A stretch of 64,000 nt of DNA from Pseudomonas sp. MF4836 (GTDB lineage Bacteria; Pseudomonadota; Gammaproteobacteria; Pseudomonadales; Pseudomonadaceae). Both the position numbers and the translations under genes were made by a program. The stretch spans positions 87,703 through 151,702 of the forward strand of contig NZ_MVOL01000016.1 in the NCBI RefSeq assembly GCF_002018875.1, given 5' to 3'. Positions 15,811-22,306 of this stretch are shown one piece after another (positions within the stretch are counted from its first letter, which is position 1; each line of letters starts with the position of its first letter). The notes under the pieces were generated by a model. That model was not told the DNA's origin. It did no database searches and worked only from the letters and a program-made list of their open reading frames with translations.

Positions 15811-16299
15811 TCAATAAAGTTTGTAGTTATCCACCACGTCATTCACGAAGTAAATAATCAACCTAGATCCCTTGGCCTGGCCTTGACCGTTTTGAGCGCT
15901 GGCCACACTGCCGACATCATTGGCGACACCCTGGGCTTTAGACACTTGCGCCGAAGCGTCGTACAACTTCGCCCTTGCATCGTTCGAGACATATTTGTTG
16001 GCCAAGGCCATATATTTATCCAGACCTTCTTCGCTTTTATTGTAGGTCCAATTGGAGCCGTTGCTGCGACTCGCCGAATCAAGTTGCTCTTCTGCCGGAG
16101 CCCCGAACAATTGCTGCACCTGAGTCTTGGTAGTTTTACCCGAAACAATGGTTTTCTTCAGGTAAACGGCGTCGTACTTTTGTGCCCCCGGGTTCAAGGA
16201 ACTCATCAAGTCGCCGGTATTTGCACAGCCTCCCAATACCCCAGTCAGCAAACAGAGTGCGAATCCGACTCTGAGTTTATTCATATATTTTAAGCGCAT
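15811..16299 (-). CDS. BamE/SmpA-like small outer-membrane lipoprotein
   Basis: A 162-residue lipoprotein with signal peptide and lipobox LGGC (Cys25). The segment LKKTIVSGKTTKTQVQQLFGAP is the helix-turn motif of BamE/SmpA/OmlA-fold proteins (I-x-x-G-x-T-x-x-x-V-x-x-x-F-G-x-P). It is followed by WTYNKSEEG and an Ala/Ser/Gln-rich stretch, then a strand-like RLIIYFVNDVVDNYKLY tail. The ATG at 16299 has AAGGTGAG just upstream. It is too far from bam genes to be BamE itself; more likely an orphan lipoprotein with this fold. Confidence 0.65.
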   Translation of the reverse strand: MRLKYMNKLRVGFALCLLTGVLGGCANTGDLMSSLNPGAQKYDAVYLKKTIVSGKTTKTQVQQLFGAPAEEQLDSASRSNGSNWTYNKSEEGLDKYMALANKYVSNDARAKLYDASAQVSKAQGVANDVGSVASAQNGQGQAKGSRLIIYFVNDVVDNYKLY

Positions 16300-16726
16300 A
16301 GACTCACCTTGAGGTGTGTTCAGAATTGTTCAAGTCCGACCGAGTTCACGGAAGCTCACCAGCAGAGTGCAATCAATCGACTTAATGGTTTTCACTGCAG
16401 ACAGACACGCAGGCGCACTTCAAATCTGACATTGGAGTAGATTCCGCGTGCGTACTGGCTACTGTGTTGGGCTTATACAGCTTATGTGGGCGGGATGAAT
16501 CGATGCTATAGCACAGATGTGCTATAGGCGGCCAATATCGAACTACCTAGTATGGCGCGGCATATAATGGAGACTTGTATAACTCAAAAACTTACTTGCG
16601 CCACTGTTTACAGTGGCATTATCGAATCAGCATAAACAAAATCAAAAACATGAAGTATGAGTCACCGTTTTATCTGTTGCGATACGGCATTGAGGCCCTG
16701 AAACCCCTAGTGAAGCATCGCCTTCA
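16300..16726. other. AT-rich non-coding interval with dyad and promoter-like box
   Basis: A 427-base interval without a credible gene. It contains a 22-bp inverted repeat (16506-16527), a TATAAT box (16563-16568) and a hairpin (16600-16617). The frame 16575-16787 runs into the neighbouring antisense gene and has no ribosome site. A small RNA could start near 16575. Confidence 0.4.
16506..16527. promoter_or_regulatory. 22-bp perfect dyad
   Basis: CTATAGCACA (16506-16515) and TGTGCTATAG (16518-16527) are perfect inverted repeats with a 2-base centre (GA). The dyad is centred about 47 bases before TATAAT at 16563, a spacing suited to an activator or repressor site. The regulator is not identified. 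Confidence 0.5.
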
Positions 16727-17701
16727 TCAGCCCTTGCGCCGGAAGGAGAACACGCTACCGCTGCAGCCGTTGTCGTCCCGCAGGTAGACATCGAAGGTCT
16801 TGCCGACGACGGCGTAGCTGACCGTCACGACGCCCACTTCATTGGACAGATAATTGCCCGACATCGCCGGCGCGAAATCGATCGCGTCGCGGGCGAGCAG
16901 GTAGAGATGCTCGTTATAGACGGTTGTGGCGGGCGACAGCGTCTTCAGGTGATCCTCCATTACGCTGTTGGGGGGCTGGCTGATTTGGTACTCAATGCCA
17001 GCGTTGTGGGGCTGGCTGATCTCGTACTGCATGCCCGCGTCGCGGTACGGGATCGACAGCAGCACCTTGCCCTCGACGCTCAGGCGCGTGGCGAGCGAGG
17101 TGTCCAAATTGACCGTCATGCTGTTGAGCCGGTGCAGGTCCTCGCGTGTCAGGCTCACGTCTGAGACCTCGACGTGCCCATCCTCAACCACCGAGAAGTT
17201 CGATTTCCATCGGCCCTTGTCTCGCCACGACTGCCACACGCCGCTGGGGCAGCCCGCGCCGCTGACGCTGTCGAGCACATAAGTGCCGATCGCCTGCGTG
17301 AGCATCTCGCGCTTCGAGCCCATGATGATTTCCGAGGTCTGATGCGCGTAAACGGGCAAGGGCCGGTCGCCATCGGCCGAGGCCCAGTTGCCGTCGAGCG
17401 TGTCACTGACCAGCTTGCCGGTGAAGATGCCGGTGCGTTGGCCCGCACTCCCGAACGCGTTCATCGTCAAGGTCCCTGATGGGTCGATCTCGCCGCTCAG
17501 GTAGAGATCATTGCGCTTGCCGGCAGGGCGATAGCTTCCCGTCAGCCTGCCGTCGACATTCTTGAGATTCATCGTAAACCCATGGCGATCGCCGATGCGG
17601 CCGGCGAGGGTCTTGTGGAAGTACTGAGGGTCGGCCAGCGCCGTGGTGGCGGTCATCCAGGACACAAGCACGGCGACGATCTGCAGGGCTGGACGAAACA
17701 T
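16727..17701 (-). CDS. Secreted hypothetical protein with tandem repeat
   Basis: A 324-residue protein with signal peptide (FRPALQIVAVLVSWMTATTALA). The N-terminal half is beta-rich with lipocalin-like rhythm: HKTLAGRIGDRHGFTMNL, GRLTGSYRPAG, LYLSGEIDPSGTLTMNAF, FTGKLVSDTLDGNWAS. The C-terminal half has Cys in SGAGCPSGVW and DDNGCSGSVFSF. Near residues 224-250 a short unit (G-x-x-YEISQP then G-x-x-YQISQP) is duplicated, visible in the DNA as two near-identical copies around 16965-17035. The ATG at 17701 fits the signal peptide. Family unknown. Confidence 0.6.
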   Translation of the reverse strand: MFRPALQIVAVLVSWMTATTALADPQYFHKTLAGRIGDRHGFTMNLKNVDGRLTGSYRPAGKRNDLYLSGEIDPSGTLTMNAFGSAGQRTGIFTGKLVSDTLDGNWASADGDRPLPVYAHQTSEIIMGSKREMLTQAIGTYVLDSVSGAGCPSGVWQSWRDKGRWKSNFSVVEDGHVEVSDVSLTREDLHRLNSMTVNLDTSLATRLSVEGKVLLSIPYRDAGMQYEISQPHNAGIEYQISQPPNSVMEDHLKTLSPATTVYNEHLYLLARDAIDFAPAMSGNYLSNEVGVVTVSYAVVGKTFDVYLRDDNGCSGSVFSFRRKG

Positions 17702-17944
17702 GGAGAGCGCTCGGAATTGAAGGGGGCGCAATTGTGACACTCCGTGCCAACCGGTGACACGCGACCACGCGCGGAAATCGCTTGGCTGGAAGAAATTCTC
17801 AGCCTAGTGATCGTCAGCATGTTCGGACCAGGCTGCCACGGACCACTCCTGGCCGCAGCTGTCGTAGGGTGAACGTCAGCCAGTGGCCGAATGAAGCCAG
17901 TTAGATGCGCTTATGAAACAAGGGCACTTCAGTGTTCAGCAGCA

Positions 17945-18331
17945 CTAAACAGAACCTGATTTAACCGCCACACCAAAGCTGACCATTACCAATAGCAGCC
18001 CAATCACGCTCCAGTGCAACACTGCCAGCTTGCGTTTAAGGGACGCTGGAAAGTGGGCTAAATCTTCGGAACTTAGCTCGCCCCTTTTCAAATAAAACGC
18101 AGGGAAGGTCACTATTCCCGCAATGCCACCTACGAGCAGAAGCTTTCCCCAAGGCCCAGCATGTCGAAGCGGAGCACGCGTCATGATGGCTGAGCAATTT
18201 TTCAGGTGTTCCAACATCAAATCCATCTTCGTATAAGCCAGGTACAAACAGCCCCCAATCCAAAGAAAAATCCCTGCCAGATCAATGAGGGCAACGGACA
18301 GGAGTAGCTTGTCGACAACGTTCAAACTCAT
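17945..18331 (-). CDS. Small multi-spanning membrane protein
   Basis: A 128-residue inner-membrane protein with about three hydrophobic helices: LLLSVALIDLAGIFLWIGGCLYLAY, LLLVGGIAGIVTFPAFYL and WSVIGLLLVMVSFGVAV. Between the first two lies a charged loop with MLEHLKNCSAIMTRAPLRHAG. No family is recognised. Its ATG overlaps by four bases the stop of a short upstream frame (18328-18462) that looks like the C-terminal end of a lost gene, so it was probably the second gene of a coupled pair. Immunity proteins of membrane-active effectors can look like this, but that is inference. Confidence 0.6.
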   Translation of the reverse strand: MSLNVVDKLLLSVALIDLAGIFLWIGGCLYLAYTKMDLMLEHLKNCSAIMTRAPLRHAGPWGKLLLVGGIAGIVTFPAFYLKRGELSSEDLAHFPASLKRKLAVLHWSVIGLLLVMVSFGVAVKSGSV

Positions 18332-18462
18332 TTGCCCGCCTCATGGATCTTCTCACCGGCCCATTCGCCTGTAGCCCTCAGGCTCTCCAGCGTAGGAGCC
18401 TGCACAGCGGGAACTGCGTGTTCCCGTATCTCTTCAGTGTCTCCGGCCCGAGCGCCAAGTGT
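18328..18462 (-). pseudogene. C-terminal remnant of an unidentified gene
   Basis: A 44-codon open frame ending in ATGA overlap with the membrane protein at 18331. It reads GARAGDTEEIREH, then VPAVQAPTLESLRATGEWAG and EKIHEAGK, a natural-looking protein tail with high third-position GC, but there is no start. A second frame just upstream reads IAEHLALGPETLKRYGN and would join by a frameshift. Tight coupling to the next gene indicates a former two-gene unit whose first gene has been truncated. Confidence 0.45.
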
Positions 18463-18501
18463 TCAGCGATGGCGCCAGGGTTGTGTCGAGCCCCAAACCC
18501 A

Positions 18502-18535
18502 ACAACCGACCAACCGTCGCAGCTTGTTTCCTTAT
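18502..18535. repeat. 34-bp repeat, copy A
   Basis: This sequence recurs in the same orientation at 21464-21497 with two mismatches; the last 24 bases are identical and both copies are followed by a C-rich run. The pair flanks a 2.9-kb segment carrying the PhlG-like hydrolase, TetR, a broken nucleotidyltransferase gene and higBA. Confidence 0.6.
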
Positions 18536-18586
18536 CCCCCCTCATCGCCCACTGCCTGAGCGATGGGGCTGGGTACGCAACCCGGC

Positions 18587-19282
18587 TTACCAGCGCAACG
18601 ATGGGCTTGCGTCCTTGCGTGTCTCGGCCAGGAACAGTGCTGGCAGAAACGCCGCAAGGTAGCTGAACTCCGAGTAGCAATGTTGAAGCAGCCCCAGGCC
18701 CAGTTCATCCGGTACTTCGGCTCGCGGATCGCGGCAGGAGCGGCCAAGGATGAAGCGGCTGCGCAGCACACATCCGGTATCGGTATCGCGGACGAGGTGG
18801 ATCATCTCGCCATCGGTCGGGTCGCCGTTCGGGTCAAGCTCCACATCCGCGCCAAAACCGATTCTGGCGCAGATGATGGCGGACACATGCTCGCGCCGGA
18901 AGGCCTCGCGCAGCGCCGGGTCGGCAAAGACATCACGGGGATCATGGAACTTGAGGGTGGCCTCCACGGGCGGGATATCCCCCAGGGACTCCACGGCGCG
19001 AATGGTCGCCCCGATGTAATTGACCCCTCGGACCCACTGCTCGTCCCAGCCCTTGTGCTCGATATGGTCGTAGGGGTGCCACCATTTGATGTGCTCGGTG
19101 GTTTCAAAAAAGGTAAACCACCAATCGAGCATTTTGCCTTTGCAGCCGCGCAACTCATTGTGCACGCAGACCATCAGGCAGCCGTCGGGCAGCCGGGTAA
19201 TGCCCATTTCAAGGTGCAGGGGTGTCGGCGACAGCATGGCCGAATGGTCGCTCCAGGGTGTCGCCAAGGTGGAAGATTTCAT
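18587..19282 (-). CDS. PhlG-like (DAPG hydrolase family) C-C bond hydrolase
   Basis: A 231-residue protein matching the 2,4-diacetylphloroglucinol hydrolase family, zinc enzymes that cleave an acetyl group from a phenolic ring. Family marks are MLDWWFTFFETTEHIKWWHPYDH with adjacent HKGWDEQWV, YIGATIRAVESLGDIPPVEA, LKFHDPRDVF, ICARIGFG, GEMIHLVRDTDTGCVLRSRF and the late LLQHCYSEFSYLA. The paired His residues in WWHPYDHIEH and the later Glu and His are the expected metal ligands. No phlACBD synthesis genes are present, so it probably acts on an external or related acylated phenol. It is divergent from a TetR gene. Confidence 0.8.
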   Translation of the reverse strand: MKSSTLATPWSDHSAMLSPTPLHLEMGITRLPDGCLMVCVHNELRGCKGKMLDWWFTFFETTEHIKWWHPYDHIEHKGWDEQWVRGVNYIGATIRAVESLGDIPPVEATLKFHDPRDVFADPALREAFRREHVSAIICARIGFGADVELDPNGDPTDGEMIHLVRDTDTGCVLRSRFILGRSCRDPRAEVPDELGLGLLQHCYSEFSYLAAFLPALFLAETRKDASPSLRW

Positions 19283-19317
19283 GCCGTGCTCCTTTTAGGT
19301 CAGGTCGCATTATTATA

Positions 19318-19334
19318 GAAACGCTTAGCGTTTC
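19318..19334. promoter_or_regulatory. Putative TetR operator
   Basis: GAAACGCTTAGCGTTTC is a perfect palindrome with 8-bp arms around one base. It lies in the 97-base gap between the PhlG-like gene (start 19282) and the TetR gene (start 19380), next to TATTATAG. It is positioned to control both divergent promoters. Confidence 0.7.
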
Positions 19335-19379
19335 GCAATTACCCGATGATAAAGTCCGCCCGCCACTTCAGGAGCCTTT

Positions 19380-20036
19380 ATGAGCAATGACATCCAGCCG
19401 GCAAAACGCGGGCGGCCGGCCCGCTCACAGGAACAGACAGTCGAGCTAATCGTGAGCGGGGCAACGCGCCTGCTGCTGAGCCAGGGTTACAGCGCGACCA
19501 CCATGGAAGCCGTCGCGGCGCACTGCGGCCTGGCGAAAAAAACCCTGTACCGCTTCGCGGCCAACCGAAGTGAGCTGGTGGGCTTGGTGATTGGGTCCTG
19601 GACCCAGGGGTTTGCCGATCTGTTCGACGAAGACCCGCTCGCGGCGGACGATTTGCTTGCCGTGTTGGGCCGACTGCTGGGCGCGGTGGCGGACAGGGCG
19701 CTCAGCGACGATGCGGTCGGGCTGTTCAAGCTGCTGACCCAGGACTTTGCGGAGCGTAGCTTGGCCCTCGAGGCCTACCAGGCCAATGGCATCGAGCATG
19801 CGACCCTGCTCCTCGCCAACTGGCTGAGCAGGCAGGCGGTCAGGGGCCTGGTGACCATCGCCCAACCCCAGGTGCTGGCGCGCATGATTTTATCGCTGGT
19901 GATCGCCGAACCCTTGCGCAGAAGGGCCTTGGGCCTCGAGCTGGCGGATGACAGGGCTACCGTGGCCAGCCAGATCGAGGGCTGCATGCAGTTGCTGTCG
20001 GGGCAGGCGTTCAGCCTGAAAGCGGCGTGCCGCTAG
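19380..20036 (+). CDS. TetR family transcriptional regulator
   Basis: A 218-residue repressor. After a basic AKRGRPARS tail, the DNA-binding domain reads ELIVSGATRLLLSQGYSATTMEAVAAHCGLAKKTLYRFAANRSELV (residues about 22-67), the TetR helix-turn-helix. The helical C-terminal domain would bind the ligand. AGGAG stands 5 bases before the ATG. The divergent layout with a PhlG-like hydrolase parallels PhlF/PhlH control of phloroglucinol genes, so its effector is probably a phenolic compound; this is inference. Confidence 0.85.
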   Translation: MSNDIQPAKRGRPARSQEQTVELIVSGATRLLLSQGYSATTMEAVAAHCGLAKKTLYRFAANRSELVGLVIGSWTQGFADLFDEDPLAADDLLAVLGRLLGAVADRALSDDAVGLFKLLTQDFAERSLALEAYQANGIEHATLLLANWLSRQAVRGLVTIAQPQVLARMILSLVIAEPLRRRALGLELADDRATVASQIEGCMQLLSGQAFSLKAACR

Positions 20037-20042
20037 CGCTGT

Positions 20043-20285
20043 TCAGCCACGGCCGATGCAGGTTCCAGCAATCAGGTAACGATCGATACCGTCACTGGCC
20101 GACTGCAATTGCGAATACGGCCGGCCAAAACGCTGGCTGAATCACAGATGGATCCGAGCCTGATTCCTGACCTCGAGAGTGGCATCCAGATCATTGCGGA
20201 GCTGTTGAGCCGAGTGGGTGACTTCGTTTTCGGCCTCCCATGACAGGTCGTCATCGAAGTAGAAGGTGATAGGCGCCGAGCGTTA
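20043..20285 (-). pseudogene. Broken NTP_transf_6 nucleotidyltransferase fragment
   Basis: Read on the minus strand, the frame gives APITFYFDDDLSWEAENEV, DLDATLEVRNQARIHL, a TGA stop, FSQRFGRPYSQLQSASDGIDRYL and IAGTCIG. This is the middle of the NTP_transf_6 (DUF925) family, whose usual text is EVRNQARVHLWYxxKFGxPxPPLxSxxEGIDRFL. The TGA stands exactly where the conserved Trp (TGG) belongs, and an in-frame TAA lies upstream. Both family ends are absent. It is a decayed fragment sitting between tetR and higA. Confidence 0.75.
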
Positions 20286-20319
20286 CTGGCGAGTGAGGCC
20301 ATACCGAGCAGATGCCTGC

Positions 20320-20958
20320 CTAGCCCCGGGGCTGGGCTTTACTTGGCTGTCTATGGCTTTTGGAAGCCACCTGTTGGTACTCGCCGCTGTCGGCGGTTTT
20401 CTCTGGGCGCAAGGTCACAGGCTTGTCGCGAAAGCGGTTATGCACTGACGTTTTTTTGGGCTTGGGCCGAATGCTTTCGGGATGAGCGGCCTTTCCCGAG
20501 GCGGCCGACAGGAAAGCCCCGGGTTCCATCGAAAACCGCTCTGCCAGCGCGTACGCCATCTTGTGACTGATGGGCCGCGCCCCAGCGAGCACCTTGGACA
20601 CCGCTGTTTTATCGCCAATTTCAGGGAGGTCCGAGCCGGTGAGCCCGAGGCTTTCCATCAGGTCCTTGATCAACTGCACCGGGGTGCAAGTCGCCGCAAA
20701 CGCGGCGTTCGATTCGCGAAACTGCTCGGCGTCGCGCTGGTAGGCCAGGATTTCGTCCTCAAGCTCGACCAGGATTTTTTCCTCGACTTTGCTCAGTTCA
20801 CGCCCGTCGGTGAGTTCATCGAGCAGGTGAGTCGCCCGCTCATAGTCAGCGGGGGTCTTGATGCCGTGCACAAACTCACTGCGCAGGCGTTCCAGCACCG
20901 CGTGCAGCTCGCCCAGGGTTGCGATCACGGTTTGAAGGTCATTGCGGGCTGCGCTCAT
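20320..20958 (-). CDS. higA: HigA-type antitoxin with extended C-terminus
   Basis: A 212-residue antitoxin of the HigA/YgjM kind. An N-terminal helical part (LLDELTDGRELSKVEEKILVELEDEI) is followed by a helix-turn-helix: TPVQLIKDLMESLGLTGSDLPEIGDKTAVSKVLAGARPISHKMAYALAERF. Typical relatives end soon after this (about 130-150 residues). Here about 60 further basic, Pro/Lys/Ser-rich residues follow (KPKKTSVHNRFRDKPV and on). The start overlaps the stop of higB by four bases. It should neutralise HigB and repress the operon. Confidence 0.85.
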   Translation of the reverse strand: MSAARNDLQTVIATLGELHAVLERLRSEFVHGIKTPADYERATHLLDELTDGRELSKVEEKILVELEDEILAYQRDAEQFRESNAAFAATCTPVQLIKDLMESLGLTGSDLPEIGDKTAVSKVLAGARPISHKMAYALAERFSMEPGAFLSAASGKAAHPESIRPKPKKTSVHNRFRDKPVTLRPEKTADSGEYQQVASKSHRQPSKAQPRG

Positions 20959-21287
20959 CGTTTTACCCCTTTGTTTCTGGCATACCAGGCGCTGGCAACG
21001 TCGTAGTCGGCATGCGTGTAGATGTGTTTGACGTAGAACTTCTGCCGGGTGTAGTTGACCCCGCCCAGCACCCTGAGGTTATTGCCGCCTACGTCGATCA
21101 CGACCCAATTCTTGGCCGCTCTTGGCTTGAACAGGTCGACCCCTTGCGGACCGAAAAGCGCTTGCAGGTCCGCGAATTCTTTCGGGCGTGCCATTCGTAA
21201 AAGGCGAAGGCAACGATCAAGCCCGGCTTTGTCGTTCGGATACAAAATCGCTGCATCGTCGAAACGTGATGGTATGAGAACGTCCAT
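20955..21287 (-). CDS. higB: HigB-type mRNA interferase toxin
   Basis: A 110-residue toxin of the HigB (RelE-fold) family, which cleaves mRNA on the ribosome. The signature KNWVVIDVGGNNLRVLGGVNYTRQKFYVKHIYTHADYD is present in the C-terminal half and shows the usual N-x-x-R and HIYTHADYD elements. It is first in the operon, as expected for the inverted toxin-antitoxin order of higBA, and overlaps the antitoxin gene (ATGA). AGGGAAGCCT precedes the ATG at 21287. Confidence 0.88.
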   Translation of the reverse strand: MDVLIPSRFDDAAILYPNDKAGLDRCLRLLRMARPKEFADLQALFGPQGVDLFKPRAAKNWVVIDVGGNNLRVLGGVNYTRQKFYVKHIYTHADYDVASAWYARNKGVKR

Positions 21288-21463
21288 AGGCTTCCCTGTC
21301 TATAAACCCAGGCTACACTGGTTGTGTTTTTTAACAACTGCTGTTCGTCGACTGCCTGAAGCGTAAAGGGCTTGCCCTGCGCGAGGGCCACTCGGGCTGT
21401 AGCCAGCTTTGACAAGCGTCAACAGCTGCGGTGGCGGCAGCGTAAGTGCCGTGGCTGGAGCGG

Positions 21464-21497
21464 ACAACCGGCAAACCGTCGCAGCTTGTTTCCTTAT
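21464..21497. repeat. 34-bp repeat, copy B
   Basis: Same orientation as the copy at 18502-18535, differing at two of 34 positions and identical over the last 24. It is followed by a C-rich run as in copy A, and marks the right boundary of the 2.9-kb segment. Confidence 0.6.
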
Positions 21498-21566
21498 CTT
21501 CCCCCCTCCCCCTGCGGCACATCCCCACAGCCAATTGCACACCCCGGGCCCTTTCATGCATCATTC

Positions 21567-21590
21567 ACAAATGTTAAACATTCTCATTTA
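21567..21590. promoter_or_regulatory. Fur-box-like site before pfeR
   Basis: The sequence AAATGTTAAACATTCTCATT, 15-40 bases before the response-regulator ATG, resembles the Fur consensus GATAATGATAATCATTATC over most positions. Iron repression of this two-component system is known for PfeRS in P. aeruginosa. Confidence 0.5.
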
Positions 21591-21604
21591 AGTATCTGCC
21601 CACC

Positions 21605-22306
21605 ATGACTCCTCATCTGCTGCTGGTCGAAGACGACGCCCGCCTGCGCAACGACCTGCACCTGCACTTTTGCCAGCGCGGTTTTTCCGTGACCGCCTGC
21701 GACAGCGGCACCCAGGGCCTGGCGGCGGCGCGTGCCGGGCATTTTGATCTGGTGTTGCTGGATATCATGCTGCCCGGCATGGACGGCCTGGCCTTGCTTG
21801 AAACCCTGCGCAGCGACCAGGACTTGCCGGTGATGCTGATGTCGGCCCTGGGGGCCGAGCAGGATCGGATCAGCGGGTTTACCCGGGGCGCCGACGATTA
21901 CCTGCCCAAGCCCTTCAGCCTGGCCGAGCTGGATGCGCGGGCCGATGCCTTGTTGCGCCGCGCCGCGCGGTCCCAGCCCCAGGCGGCGCGGGCGCTGCCT
22001 CAGGCGCTGGGCAGCCTGGATTTTGACGAACTGGCGCGCGATGTGAGCCAGCAGGGCCAATACGCCGGGCTGACCGACTCCGAATACCGCTTGCTGGTTA
22101 CCTTGCACGAGCACCCCGGCGAGGCGCTGAGCAAGGCCTTTCTGTACCAGAGCGTGCTGCACCGCATCTATACCCGGCTCGACCGGGGGCTGGACGTGCA
22201 CGTGTGCAACCTGCGGCGCAAGTTGGCGGCGATTGGCGCCCAGCATTTGCAGATCCAGGCCGTGCGCGGCCAGGGTTATATCCTGGTGGACACGGAGCGC
22301 AGTTGA
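21605..22306 (+). CDS. pfeR: Response regulator PfeR
   Basis: A 233-residue OmpR-type regulator. The receiver domain shows the acidic pair ED (10-11), phospho-acceptor D53 in LLDIMLPGMDG, and the Lys of DDYLPKPF. The C-terminal winged helix ends LDVHVCNLRRKLAA and VRGQGYIL. Position directly before a sensor kinase, an enterobactin-type receptor and an esterase identifies it as PfeR, which activates pfeA when ferric enterobactin is present. Its TGA overlaps the kinase ATG (TGATG). Confidence 0.85.
   Translation: MTPHLLLVEDDARLRNDLHLHFCQRGFSVTACDSGTQGLAAARAGHFDLVLLDIMLPGMDGLALLETLRSDQDLPVMLMSALGAEQDRISGFTRGADDYLPKPFSLAELDARADALLRRAARSQPQAARALPQALGSLDFDELARDVSQQGQYAGLTDSEYRLLVTLHEHPGEALSKAFLYQSVLHRIYTRLDRGLDVHVCNLRRKLAAIGAQHLQIQAVRGQGYILVDTERS

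Larger units (their letters stand above)
21288..21604. other. Interval between higB and the pfeR-like gene
   Basis: A 317-base gap. It holds the higBA promoter (AT-rich around 21320-21345), repeat copy B (21464-21497) and a Fur-like site near 21567. Minus-strand frames here (for example 21331-21564) run through the repeat and show no family; they are not called. Confidence 0.5.

Noticed and set aside
16575..16787. 70-codon frame starting near the TATAAT box
   Set aside because: Runs into the antisense end of the 16727-17701 gene, has no ribosome site and no family; a non-coding transcript is more likely.
18502..21497. Integron-cassette (attC) explanation of the direct repeats
   Set aside because: The repeats lack the RYYYAAC/GTTRRRY core sites and no integrase is present.
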